In this document: positions 1-9,038 of the stretch, piece by piece | Numbering within the stretch: position 1 is the stretch's first letter | Layout of the letters: every line of letters begins with the position of its first letter | Source of the DNA: Trematomus loennbergii | Lineage: Eukaryota > Chordata > Actinopteri > Perciformes > Nototheniidae | Direction of reading: 5' to 3' | Length of the DNA stretch: 64,000 bases | Assembly: GCA_012861695.1 (NCBI GenBank) | Contig: JAAOOA010000026.1 | Location: 19,332,001-19,396,000, forward strand | Program-made: the position numbers and the translations under genes | Notes under the pieces: generated by a model | Database searches by the model: none | The model's input: only the letters and a program-made list of their open reading frames with translations | What the model was told of the DNA's origin: nothing

Positions 1-236
1 CCTATTTATATAGCATTTTATTCCTAAAAACATGGCAAAAATAGATTTAGAAGAGATCTCCAAAATACCCTCTAACATCTCAACAAAATGAAACGATGAT
101 TTCTGTTCTCGAAAGTATGCACTACAATACATTTTAAATACGATAATGCCTCGTTTGCATATTTAAACAAACACTTTTTAGAAAACTTGTAGAACAAAAA
201 TAAATCTCTCAATTTGAGTCAACTGGGAGTTGACCA
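1..236. other. Intergenic DNA, nothing recognised
   Basis: AT-rich sequence immediately left of a TTAA-flanked transposon. No coding or repeat signature seen. Confidence 0.6.
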
Positions 237-240
237 TTAA

Positions 241-677
241 AGGTATGCTTTTTTGAGGATATTCCCTTTCCAGTAGTGTGTTAGTTCCTTGTGCATGTAA
301 ATGGTCTGCAATGGCTAAATATTTTCTACACCCCCCCCTGCCTGAAACGCCTCCATTTCACCCATTTCTCTACGTTAGCAACAAGTGACATCACTATGTA
401 ACACTCACCCTTCTACAGGCTAGCGCTCCAACATGGTGTAAGTGATTGGCTTAGGGGTGGGACATCTCTAAGCGGTCGACCAATCACAACAGAGCCGCCC
501 AGCTAACCAATCAGAGCAGACTGGGCTCTGGTTTCAGACAGAGGGTGAAAAGAGGTGCTGCAGCACAGGCAGTATGATAAAAGTAAAGACCTTTATGAAC
601 ATTAAAGCATGTTAACATGTCACAGTAGAGGCACAAAATACAAATATGAATTCGAAAATTAGCATAAAAGGGCCCCT
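241..677 (-). mobile_element. TTAA-flanked non-autonomous DNA transposon, copy 1 (437 bp)
   Basis: TTAA stands directly outside both ends (237-240 and 678-681). Read on the minus strand, the element starts AGGGGCCCTTTTATGC and carries a body shared with the copies at 5331, 19741 and 60223: a segment on the pattern CTGTGCTGCAGCACCTC, then a run of CCAATCA boxes, then a G-rich tract. TTAA duplication points to the piggyBac or Kolobok superfamilies. There is no transposase, so it would have moved with help from an autonomous relative. It is the most complete member of its subfamily here. Confidence 0.8.
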
Positions 678-681
678 TTAA

Positions 682-1496
682 AGAAGTCACAATACATCCT
701 AGAGGCTTTTATTTTGAAAGCTGTATACAAATGTTGAGATGAAGCCTAACTGCATGCACACGTTTGAGGCCATTCATCATTTACCCTATTTGTTGTCCTT
801 GCACTGTGCGTGCATGTCGCAGGGGACGTGCTCCCTAGTGACCCCCCCCCCCCCCCATCATGCCACGTAGAACATGCCACTCCCCCCCCCCCCCCCCCCC
901 CCAGCAACAACCTTGGGGTCCGTGATTGATCAATGCCACAACTTCAGTGACAACTCGTCATTTCTCCCACTTGTGGCCATCGCTCAGACGCATGAAAAGA
1001 CCCCACACATGCAACTCTGGAGACACCCCACGCAAAACTGTGTTTGCTTTGATGAATGGATCTCTGCTTTTCATTTTCTTTTCGTAGAAGAACATTCCGG
1101 GAGAAAAAATTGGGTTAGTCAATCTGAATCAAGGCGTGTAGAAAAGACACATGTATGCACTTTTGTTCGATTTATGCTAATGTGACATATATGAAGAATC
1201 TTAATTGCAAATTAGCCGATACTGTTCTCGATGAAGTGAGAGGGTCTTTTTTGTCATTTGCTTGATTTGTAACAAAATATATGGTGCTTATTAATTTATT
1301 TTAAAGCCATTACTTACCCAAGAAGACTGCTGAGTTTGCTGTTTTGCAGCACTGGGGGTAGCCTAGGGAACATAAGCTTACACTCAGCAGTATTACTGCA
1401 TCAGCTATTGCAACATTACTCTACCATTAGCACATGTACCAGAGTTTGTTGTTTTTATATGTGTTGTGTTTTCCTTGCATACAATCTGTTGGTTTT
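682..1496. other. Intergenic DNA with two poly-C tracts
   Basis: Holds C-tracts at 842-856 and 882-902. An open frame of 103 codons at 874-1185 begins in the second tract and shows no recognisable domain, so I do not call it a gene. Otherwise nothing is seen. Confidence 0.6.
842..902. repeat. Two poly-C homopolymer tracts
   Basis: A run of 15 C (842-856), a 25-base gap with CATGCCAC motifs, then a run of 21 C (882-902). Tract lengths are likely polymorphic and prone to assembly error. Confidence 0.9.
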
Positions 1497-1935
1497 AGTG
1501 GTGGAATGTAACTAAGCACATTTCCTCAAGGACCATACTTAAGTTCAATTTGTAAGGACATTTAAATGAGTGTTTCCACTAATTGTTGGTCTCCGCTACG
1601 ATTAAGATGGAAATATTGTTCTCCACTACATTCATTTGCAGTAGTGAAATGTAAATGTACTCATGAACTGTAACTATATGCTCAAGTTTGATGTACTTTA
1701 ATGGAGTATTTTCTATTTTATGCTACTTTATACTTTTATAAATTACATTTTTAGAAATGTTTTTCTTTTCAAAAGTATGATTTTGAATGTAGGACTTTTC
1801 ACAATTTTGTATTACTACTTTTACTTAAACATTCATGCATCCTTAATAGAAATCAAATGATATACATGAGTCTTAAATGGGCCATTTTGCAAAGTTAAGT
1901 ACTTGTACTTATTGAAATTGTATTCCAAGTACTAT
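1497..1935 (+). repeat. Interspersed teleost repeat, 'GTGGTGGAATGTAACTAA' type
   Basis: Begins with AGTGGTGGAATGTAACTAAG and continues with the ACTTAAGT, CTCCACTACATT and TTTATGCTACTTTATACTT motifs that I recognise from a very common fish interspersed repeat. Ends are approximate and no target duplication is evident. Pieces of what looks like the same or a related family recur at 36599-36850 and 56541-56583. Confidence 0.65.
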
Positions 1936-3145
1936 AATTTAATAAATAATTGATAATGAATAATTAATTAATTAAATACAGGATTTGTATTTGTAACAGA
2001 GGAATTCACAATGTGGTATACGTCAATTAAAGCACTTCTTCCAATCGTGTTGAATATAAGGCAAAGTGCATGATAGAATAACAATGCATGAGCTCTAAAA
2101 ACCAGTGTGGCTCAGTTAACAATTGCAAACATATCCCTAATCATCCCATCTGAGGATAGAAACAGTCCAAACTCTCAGCTGCTAACCTTTTTTGTTGCAT
2201 TTTTCCAACTAGCTTAGGAGCAAGTTCCCCCGTAGGAAAAGGGACCTACTTGAAGATTTAACAGCCATATTTTAGCTGATGGTGCTGTTCAAGAACGTCT
2301 GTAAAAGGTTAAGTGATCTCATGGCTCCATCGGCCAAACTCAGGGACCAATTTCTACATCCCAGAATGCATCGTGCAGAGGACATTAGCCGCAGCCATTC
2401 ACCCTGATCCCAGTTTTATATGCCCCAAAATTGCAGAGCTGTGTCAGCCTTTAGTAAGGTTTTAGTTAACCATTACTACTCCAGACATGTATCTTGAAGA
2501 AATGGTGCGTTAAAACATAGCTTCCAATTACAAATACAGCAGGAGTCATATTTGTCTTCTTACCACACACTTCCTGTCCAATACAAGTATAGGAATGCTA
2601 CATATAACTGGGTTTAAGACACAGGAAACCACAAGGGATATATTTCCCGAATGCCCATAAACTGCATGTATAATCTCTTTCAATAAGGATTTTAAGCTTT
2701 TAGGGGGTTTATCCCAAAGTCCAACAGTTAGTGATGAGACTTAGACGGACCTCTGGGTGATTCCATGATGACTTTTGGTGTGCTGGTTGTTGGGATAAAT
2801 CCTGGGGCGCAGGAGCCTGATGTGTGTTGGGGAACACACAGCCAGCTCTCCTGAAAGACTCACAGCCACAGTCAGTGTGAACGATAGAAAAACAGCCTCA
2901 GGCTCTCTGGCTGTCCTTTCCACCAAAGTGATTAGATGTGTGAAACTGCCGGAGATGGGATGGAGTCTCACGAGGTCCAAATTGAAAATGCTCCAACTAC
3001 TGTTCAGGCATCTTCAGTGTTTCTCATTGAGCCTTGGATTTTGCTAACAGGCCCAACGTCTTGTAAGACTTTTAAAAAAATGACTTTCTATACCAACTTG
3101 TCTTACATCCAAACGTGTAGCAACGTTGCTCCACAGCTCAAACCA
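1936..3145. other. Intergenic DNA, no gene recognised
   Basis: AT-rich near 1940-1980. A motif resembling the ZNF143/THAP11 site lies at 2354-2370. Overlapping open frames on both strands at 2741-3148 are short, have no domain I recognise, and are treated as chance. Confidence 0.55.
2354..2370 (+). promoter_or_regulatory. ZNF143/THAP11-like motif
   Basis: CTACATCCCAGAATGCA resembles the known consensus ACTACAWTTCCCAGMATGC bound by ZNF143 and THAP11 complexes. A second match lies at 7299. It is about 6.5 kb upstream of vav2, and such motifs also ride in repeats, so function is uncertain. Confidence 0.3.
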
Positions 3146-3965
3146 TAGTGTCATGGTTTTGGATTTATGTTTTAATTTTCCACCTTTTATTTGAAATGTT
3201 TTCCTCCTTGTGTCTTGTCTGGTCCTACTTCCTGGGTGTTTCTCAATCGCGAGTAAAGCTGCTTCAGAGCCACTATTTCAAGCATACTACGTCATCGAGT
3301 GCCGCCGAAGTACTGTTCCAATCTCCAGCATACTTGGAAATCTACCGAGCCCGGCGTACTCCGTTTGGAGAAATATCGAGGCTGCACATGAGTAGACTCC
3401 GCGGTCTTAAAATCCCCACAATGCTTTGCGCACGGACCAATTTCCCCAAATCTGTGGCGGAAGATGTAAGGCGGGGCCTCTCATATGACGCACACCTGCA
3501 CACTTGCTAGCGTGTTCCACTCTTCGTTTTCCGAATGCCAGGAAGTATTCTTGATTCGCTTCTGAAGCAAGATGCTCGGCAGACATGTGCTACCAAGCAA
3601 GCGTACTCGCGATTGAGAAACACCCCCTGTGTTTGTCTCCCTGTCTTAGTTTCCCTGGTGTGTCTGATTGTCTGATTGTGTTCACCTGTTGCCCCTGTGT
3701 TTCTGCCTCCCCTGCCCAGCTGTGTCTTGTCCTGTGATAACCTTTCTTTGTATTTAGTCTTGTCTTCCCTTGTGCTCCATGTCTGTTCGTCGGCTCTTCA
3801 TGTCCTTGTTCCCTGATTGTCTATGCTTGTCCATGTTACCTGCCCGTTTTTGTCCATGTTCCTGGCTGCTTGTAAGTTTGTTCTTGTTGTGCTCCCCGGT
3901 TTTGTTTATTTGAAGTAGTTTCTTGTTTTTCCTGTTTTCGGCTTTTGAATAAAGCTTGCCTTTTT
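3146..3965 (+). mobile_element. Retroelement 3'-end fragment, interrupted by a DNA transposon
   Basis: Starting with a TCATGGTTTTGG motif and running through T/C/G-rich, A-poor text (many TGTCTTGTC and CCTGTTT motifs) to GAATAAAGC and a T/A-rich tail, this resembles 3' UTR sequence of fish non-LTR retrotransposons. The two halves, 3146-3233 and 3626-3965, are split by the 392-bp element at 3234-3625. No coding part is present. The family assignment is from memory and could be wrong. Confidence 0.45.
3234..3625 (+). mobile_element. 392-bp TIR element (MITE), copy A
   Basis: Ends are inverted repeats: GGGTGTTTCTCAATCGCGAG at the left and its complement at the right. CCT flanks both ends (3231-3233 and 3626-3628), consistent with a 3-bp target duplication as in PIF/Harbinger elements. 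The same 392-bp element lies inverted at 6154-6545. An open frame of about 90 codons spans most of it but is not conserved as protein. It is inserted inside the retroelement fragment 3146-3965. Confidence 0.85.
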
Positions 3966-4039
3966 TTTTTTTATTTGTGAAAAAAAAAAAGACCCGTCGA
4001 CGGGGGCTTTGGGGCTTAACAGGTTAAGTTACTTGACCT

Positions 4040-4500
4040 TTTTTAGTCCTGGCGCATTTCCACTACAAGGCCTCGCTCGGCCTCGCTCGGCCTCGCTCAG
4101 TATGGCTAGGCCTCGTTAGGACTGGCTCACTTTATGGCGCATTTCCATTACAGTTTAGGAACTGGGGTAGTATCTATAGTAACGTAGTGTAGGCGGAGCC
4201 GTGACGTGATCTTCAATGAGAACCCCAGAAAAACAACACAGCTGTTAGCACTCAAGCTCACAGCTCCTCATATCTGTTCAGAAACTAGACAAAAGTTAAA
4301 CAAGTACAAACCACAGACTGTCTGTGTCATGGCGAATACAGTCGCTGGTTTATTTATGTCTGTATAGGCCGTTGTTGTGAGTGTGGACGGTCGGAGCATA
4401 CACTGCGTTAGCTTAGCCGATCTCCATTTAGACAACACGCATTTTAAAAGGTTTTTCGCCTGCCTCATTCATGGTTTTTACTAACCGGTATCAGTATGTT
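4040..4500 (+). mobile_element. Fragment of a fish DNA element with 'GCGCATTTCCACTACA' motifs
   Basis: Contains TGGCGCATTTCCACTACA and, about 80 bp later, a second TGGCGCATTTCCATTACA. Between them is a short tandem GGCCTCGCTC (four imperfect units, 4071-4100). Such 'GCGYTTCCACTA' starts are typical of small DNA transposons in fish. The matching far end was not found, so this is probably truncated. Both boundaries are approximate. Confidence 0.4.
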
Positions 4501-4868
4501 GTTACTTCGGCATCATTTTGAAATGTGTATTACAATTAAATCACGGTCAAATATGTTCATCTTGTAGTAGTTGTAGCCCCCTTGCCAGCGATTCTCTCCC
4601 TTGGGTGAGGCTCTTCTTCCAGACCCTGAACTGTTTGACCTCAAATTAAATACTCCCTGTGTCAAACAGGATGTCAGTTAGTTGTTGGCTTTTGCTTGTT
4701 ATATTGCAGGCTTGGACCTCTGGGTCAGAAATAAGGGGTGGCAGCCAATCAGAGGAGTAGCCTTAGTGAAGCTGACAGCAGTCTGTATGTCTGCGTGAGG
4801 TGAAGCTGGCAGCCAAATAAAAGCAAAAAGCCACAGCTCATAGATAAAACCTTTACTCTGCAGCCCAA
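4501..4868. other. Intergenic DNA, nothing recognised
   Basis: No coding, RNA or repeat signature seen. Confidence 0.55.
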
Positions 4869-5320
4869 ATGATCTCAGGGGCAACAGGTGCATCAGAGAG
4901 TGGATGCACACTTATACTTTGGATGATTACTGAGGGAAGAAGGCCTGGAATACAATGGATCACCTCCAACAGCTCATGGAGGACTCCATTAGTATGGGGT
5001 CATAAGCAGTGCAATACTGCAGATAGCATTTTCTCTGCACTACACTTTTTCAGAAGCAGGTTCTGGAATAGCCTGCCGGCGGCCATTAGGCAGGCTGAGT
5101 CTGTGGATGTTTGTAAAAGGCACCCTCAGACACACTGCTATGATCTGGCTTCAGACTGTTTCTCTGCGTAAACTAATTTCATGTTTATTTTTTTGTTTGT
5201 ATATTAATCTAATTTTAATTCCACATGCAAGTATACAGTACGTATGTCTAAATATGTCTTTTTGATGTAAACCTGTTTGCTTTTTAAGGTGCTATGTTCA
5301 TAAAAACTATCCACACTTTC
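4869..5320 (+). mobile_element. LINE (L2/CR1-like) C-terminal coding relic and 3' tail
   Basis: An open frame from 4869 to 5171 ends in residues that read FFRSRFWNSLPAAIRQAESV followed by KRHPQTHCYDLA. That matches the conserved C-terminal signature of fish L2-type reverse transcriptase polyproteins (RLWNSLP, IRQA, FK..LKTHL). Several positions are degraded, for example CKRHPQTHC where the family has FKRxLKTHL. The 3' part includes TAAGGTGCTATGTTCATAAA (5286-5305), a worn version of the usual L2 terminus. The reverse transcriptase core is missing, as expected for 5'-truncated insertions. Confidence 0.7.
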
Positions 5321-5330
5321 AAATAGTTGA

Positions 5331-5690
5331 ACAGGACCTACTATGCTAATTCTCTGGTTCATATTTGTATTTTTTTAAATTATCTACTGGGACATGTTTA
5401 AATGCTTTAATGTTCAAAAAGGTCTGTTTTTCTCATAATGCCTGTGCTGCAGCACCTCTTTTCACCCTCTGTCTGAAACCAGAGCCCAGCCCAGTCTGCT
5501 CTGATTGGTTGGCCGACTCTGTTGTGATTGGTCAACTGTTTAGAGATGCCCGCCCCTTAGCCTATCACATACAATGTGTTGGAGCGCAAGCCAATAGAAG
5601 CGCGAGTGTAACATAGTGCTGACACTATGTTACGGAAGTAAACAAAGTAGTCCAATCGAGGCGTTTTAGGCAGGGGGGGGATGATTTAAA
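5331..5690 (+). mobile_element. TTAA-type element, copy 2 (3' truncated)
   Basis: Starts ACAGGACCTACTATGCTAAT next to TTGA (5327-5330), a worn TTAA. The body matches copies 1 and 3: a TGCTGCAGCACCTCTTTTCACC segment, then GATTGG boxes, then a G-tract near 5673. The right terminus is not recognisable. Confidence 0.7.
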
Positions 5691-6153
5691 TGCAAAATAA
5701 GATAATGCACAATTTGAATATTTAAAAATAACATTTCAGAACATTTGTATTGCAGTAGATAATTGCCATATTGTGATCCATCATCCAGGGAAGTTTGTAT
5801 GGTGTTATCTATTAGCCTCATTGCTATAACATCTTATGTGTTGTATCTTTATAACTCACTGACATCCATTGTAATGTGAAATATAAAAATAATGGAGCCA
5901 GAATGTAGGGTACCCCATCCAAACCTCTCTGTGCATTTATTTTCCTATACTTTATACAATGGAGTTGCCACATTTCTGTCTGAAACGCCACTTCTACTGG
6001 CCTGTCCCGACCAAAGCATCAAAGACGCATGGGGGAAAAGGATCCTCTTAGACAGACGACAAAGAGTAAACAGTGTTTGGCTGTGAACAACTGAACGTTG
6101 TTTTCCTAAAGCCATAATCTTCTATAATTTCAATGAGTCCACTTGTACATCCA
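5691..6153. other. Intergenic DNA, nothing recognised
   Basis: AT-rich; no gene or repeat identified. Confidence 0.55.
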
Positions 6154-6545
6154 GGGTGTTTCTCAATCGCGAGTACGCTTGCTTGGTAGCACATGTCTGC
6201 CGAGCATCTTGCTTCAGAAGCGAGTCAAGAATACTTCCTGACATTCTGAAAACAAAGAGAGGAACACGCTAGCAAGTGTGCAGGTGTGCGTCATATGAGA
6301 GGCCCCGCCTTACATCTTCCGCCACAGATTTGGGGAAATTGGTCCGTGCGCAAAGCATTGTGGGGATTTTAAGACCGCAAAGTCTACTCATGTGCACACT
6401 CGATATTTCTCCAAACGGAGTACGCCGGGCTCGGTAGATTTCCAAGTATACTGGAGATTGGAACAGTACTTCGGCGGCACTCGATGACGTAGTATGCTTG
6501 AAATAGTGGATCTGAAGCAGCTTTACTCGCGATTGAGAAACACCC
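6154..6545 (-). mobile_element. 392-bp TIR element (MITE), copy B, inverted
   Basis: The same family as 3234-3625 in opposite orientation and exactly the same length, with the same perfect 20-bp termini. The copies differ by a modest number of substitutions. Flanks are CCA (6151-6153) and ATA (6546-6548), so no clean target duplication survives. Comparing the shared 90-codon frame, the differences I read change the residue (S/I, A/V, RL/SV, R/C), which argues that the frame is not under protein selection. Confidence 0.85.
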
Positions 6546-7849
6546 ATAGTCTTCATATATAAATTCAGCTTTTCAATCATTAAAAAGATAAAAGAAAGGA
6601 GAAGCTCAGAACATCAGACTTTGATGCGCCGCTCTATTTTATGCCCAGCGATAAATTAAGCCACATTTGTTACGTCCCTGTGGAAATGTGAAGGTGGGAA
6701 GAGATGATTATGACTGAGCTGAGGAGGTAATGAGACATGACAAAGAGGGTTTAACAAGAAACAGGTGGCATATTGTTTTTAGTGTCAATTAAGTGATTAA
6801 TTGAAGTATTTTGATTATTTTACTAACAAGGAATGACATTGGGAAATCTAATAAAGACGAGAAAGATGGGGAAAAGAAAAAAGGAGATTCAAGATTAATA
6901 AGGAAATACATCATTACCAACCTATCAGTGTTGGTTCAGACATTATGTCGTCCCCAAAAATTACAGGTATAATGAAACAAGTCATGACAAGCCAAACATT
7001 TTTCAGTGCATTTCCAACCATGGTAATTATGGTTTGTGTGGTATGTTTTTATTATTATACGTTTAACCCCTCACAAACTAAACCCAATCTATTAACATTA
7101 TGAATAAATAGGTGTGGTGACAATTCAAATTTGTAACTTGATTAAAATAAAGGTTAATTGACTTATGTTGAATATCACAGACTCATGGAAATACATTAAA
7201 TGTTCTCATAGTTTGTGATGTATAGTGTATTCTGAGTTTTATACACCTGAGAGTTTGTGTTGGCATGTATATGGGTCAAGCTCCATAAACAGTGGATCCT
7301 ACATTTCCCATAATGCAATTCAGTGTAAATTCCCACGACTCTACCTTTTTGTTAAAAAATGCTGTGAGTTGTGTACTCGTTTCAATTTATTTGTAATGTT
7401 GTAATTTCATTTTTTTGACATTTGCTGACTTCTCATTTTAGGTTTGCCTTCTATCTGCACCATCCCCTTTAATTTCAAAACTGTTGGACAAATAAAGGGC
7501 TTTAGATTAGGATTATGACAACATATGAGTATTACCAATATGACAAATTAACTACCGTAATTTGGACATGGTGGACTGCGCCTTTAGTTGTTGAATACTC
7601 ACAATAATTCACTTCAAACTGGGCAGAAAAAACAATTAGCTTCTTTCCATCAAAATAAACTACACATGGTAACAGAATAACCCTTTTTGTATGGAACTGT
7701 CCCTTTAATCCTCTTGTGTCAGTCGCAGTGTGCGCTTCCTCCGTCAGAGGGCGCATCCTCTCAGCTCTCAGTCCCAAACATATTCCCTGAAACTCACATT
7801 CTCTGAGTGTGGAGCCACTTTAACGAAAGTGTGGACACTATTCAACTGT
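6546..7849. other. Intergenic DNA upstream of vav2
   Basis: AT-rich, without a recognisable gene. Contains a second ZNF143/THAP11-like motif at 7299-7317. The nearest upstream gene is not in the window. Confidence 0.55.
7299..7317 (+). promoter_or_regulatory. ZNF143/THAP11-like motif about 1.5 kb upstream of vav2
   Basis: CTACATTTCCCATAATGCA matches the core ACTACAWTTCCCAKMATGCA closely. Known sites of this kind mark promoters and loop anchors. Position upstream of vav2 makes it plausible, but the motif also occurs in repeats. Confidence 0.4.
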
Positions 7850-8828
7850 TACCTTTGCACGGGATAATAAGCGCGCGCGTGCAAGCTCATTAAACCACCT
7901 GGGTGGACCCCGCGTGAGACTTCTAGAAGCTTTCAGTGCGGCTCGTGCCTGGAGTTGGGACCGCTAAACATCCCCGTCCGAGAGGGGAATCGAGGAGAGG
8001 GAGACGGGGGAGAGAGGACACGAGCGGAAGGGAGGCGAAAATCACATACAAACCGGGCTGTACACACGGGTGACGCTGTTTTGGGCGTGCAGAAAGGCGG
8101 CAAACAAAGTCACATTAACCGGATAAATGTAAACATTGATTTCCCCCCCTGCGGTGCGTTGTTTGGACTCTATGGAACAAGGGTTATCCCGGGGCTGAGG
8201 AAAGACTGCTCTGTTTTCTTCATTGTTTGCTATGGAAATTACGGGAAGTTCATGTTTTTGGCTTCATTGGGAACGTTAAATGCAAATGCAGTAGGTAGGT
8301 AGGGGACTCCGGGCTTTCAGTTCGTCAACTACTTGCTTTTCCCCCTACATTGTATAGTAGTAGGCTGTGCTGTTTGCTTCTCTGAAATGTGAGCCCCTCG
8401 TGAAGTAGATACATGACAAACCGCTGTACCCAGCTGTTTCATTAGCACTACTGTAACCCTCCACTCTCGCCTTTTTGGATTGGATATGCGAACAAACTTT
8501 TTAAGAATGAAGAGGAGAAAATTCCCATAGCACGTCTCTTTTATCTGGTCACATTCGCGGAACTGGATTATTATTTTCCCAAGCCTTCATTTCCATGTTG
8601 TGGAGACAGGAGAGCTGACATGCGTCTGGAATGGGGATCTAGCGCGGTGACATACAGTTGCGAAATAGCCTGATTTATAGATCTATAGAGAGTGAATGAT
8701 TAGGATACCCGGTGGCAGGTAGGGGAGCCGACAGTAGTGCCTGCTTGTTCGCCGTGAGTGACCGCTTTGAGCCCGCTGTGAACCCGCTGGAGGACTCGGT
8801 TACTTTGAGTGGAGTCTCCGGAGCCGCT
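7850..8828 (+). promoter_or_regulatory. vav2: Putative vav2 promoter and 5' UTR region, CpG-enriched
   Basis: Upstream of the start codon the base composition changes from AT-rich to GC- and CpG-richer. A GCGCGCGCG run lies near 7871-7879 and many CpGs follow at 7905-8110 and 8700-8828. An inverted CCAAT box (ATTGG) lies near 8479. I see no convincing TATA box, which fits a CpG-type promoter. The transcription start cannot be placed from sequence alone. Out-of-frame ATGs occur between about 8580 and 8700 and would be uORFs if transcribed. A 115-codon open frame at 7955-8302 begins at TTG and is probably non-coding leader or promoter DNA. Confidence 0.55.
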
Positions 8829-9032
8829 ATGGAGGAGTGGAGACAATGCGGGCGGTGGTTGATAGACTGCAAGGTCCTGCCCCCCAACCACCGGGTCGTG
8901 TGGCCCTCGGCGGCCGTCTTCGACTTGGCACAGGCCCTGCGAGACGGGGTGCTGCTGTGCCAGATGTTGCACAACCTCTCCCCGGGATCAGTGGACCTGA
9001 AGGAGATCAATTTCAGACCCCAGATGTCACAG
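8829..9032 (+). CDS. vav2: vav2 exon 1: start of the calponin-homology domain of the Rho-family GEF Vav2 (partial)
   Basis: Vav2 is a cytoplasmic guanine-nucleotide exchange factor for Rho/Rac GTPases, activated by tyrosine phosphorylation downstream of growth-factor and immune receptors. The N-terminal CH domain helps autoinhibit the DH-PH-C1 core. This exon encodes exactly 68 residues, starting [15 protein letters not shown] and ending FRPQMSQ, the first half or so of the CH domain. Landmarks are the [14 protein letters not shown] segment (residues 10-23) and [15 protein letters not shown] (31-45). From memory of the family it is nearly identical to mammalian VAV2 and further from VAV1 and VAV3. 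The ATG at 8829 has G at -3 and G at +4. The frame stays open upstream to a TGA at 8697, but it holds only a GTG (8712) and no other ATG, so 8829 is the start. The exon ends in phase 0 at a consensus donor. Domains after residue 68 lie outside the window. Confidence 0.96.
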
Positions 9033-9038
9033 GTGAGT
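9033..9038 (+). other. vav2: Splice donor of vav2 exon 1
   Basis: CAG|GTGAGT directly after the codon for Gln68 matches the vertebrate donor consensus at every position. It sits where Vav-family proteins switch from FRPQMSQ to FLCLKNIR in my memory of the family, so the intron is phase 0. Confidence 0.93.

Noticed and set aside
3148..3510. Open frame of 120 codons, with a matching frame at 6269-6580
   Set aside because: Both run through the 392-bp MITE. The differences between copies change the residues and no domain is recognisable.
8712..8828. N-terminal extension of the vav2 frame by 39 codons
   Set aside because: The frame is open, but its first codon is GTG, there is no ATG before 8829, and Vav proteins begin at the MExWxQC motif.
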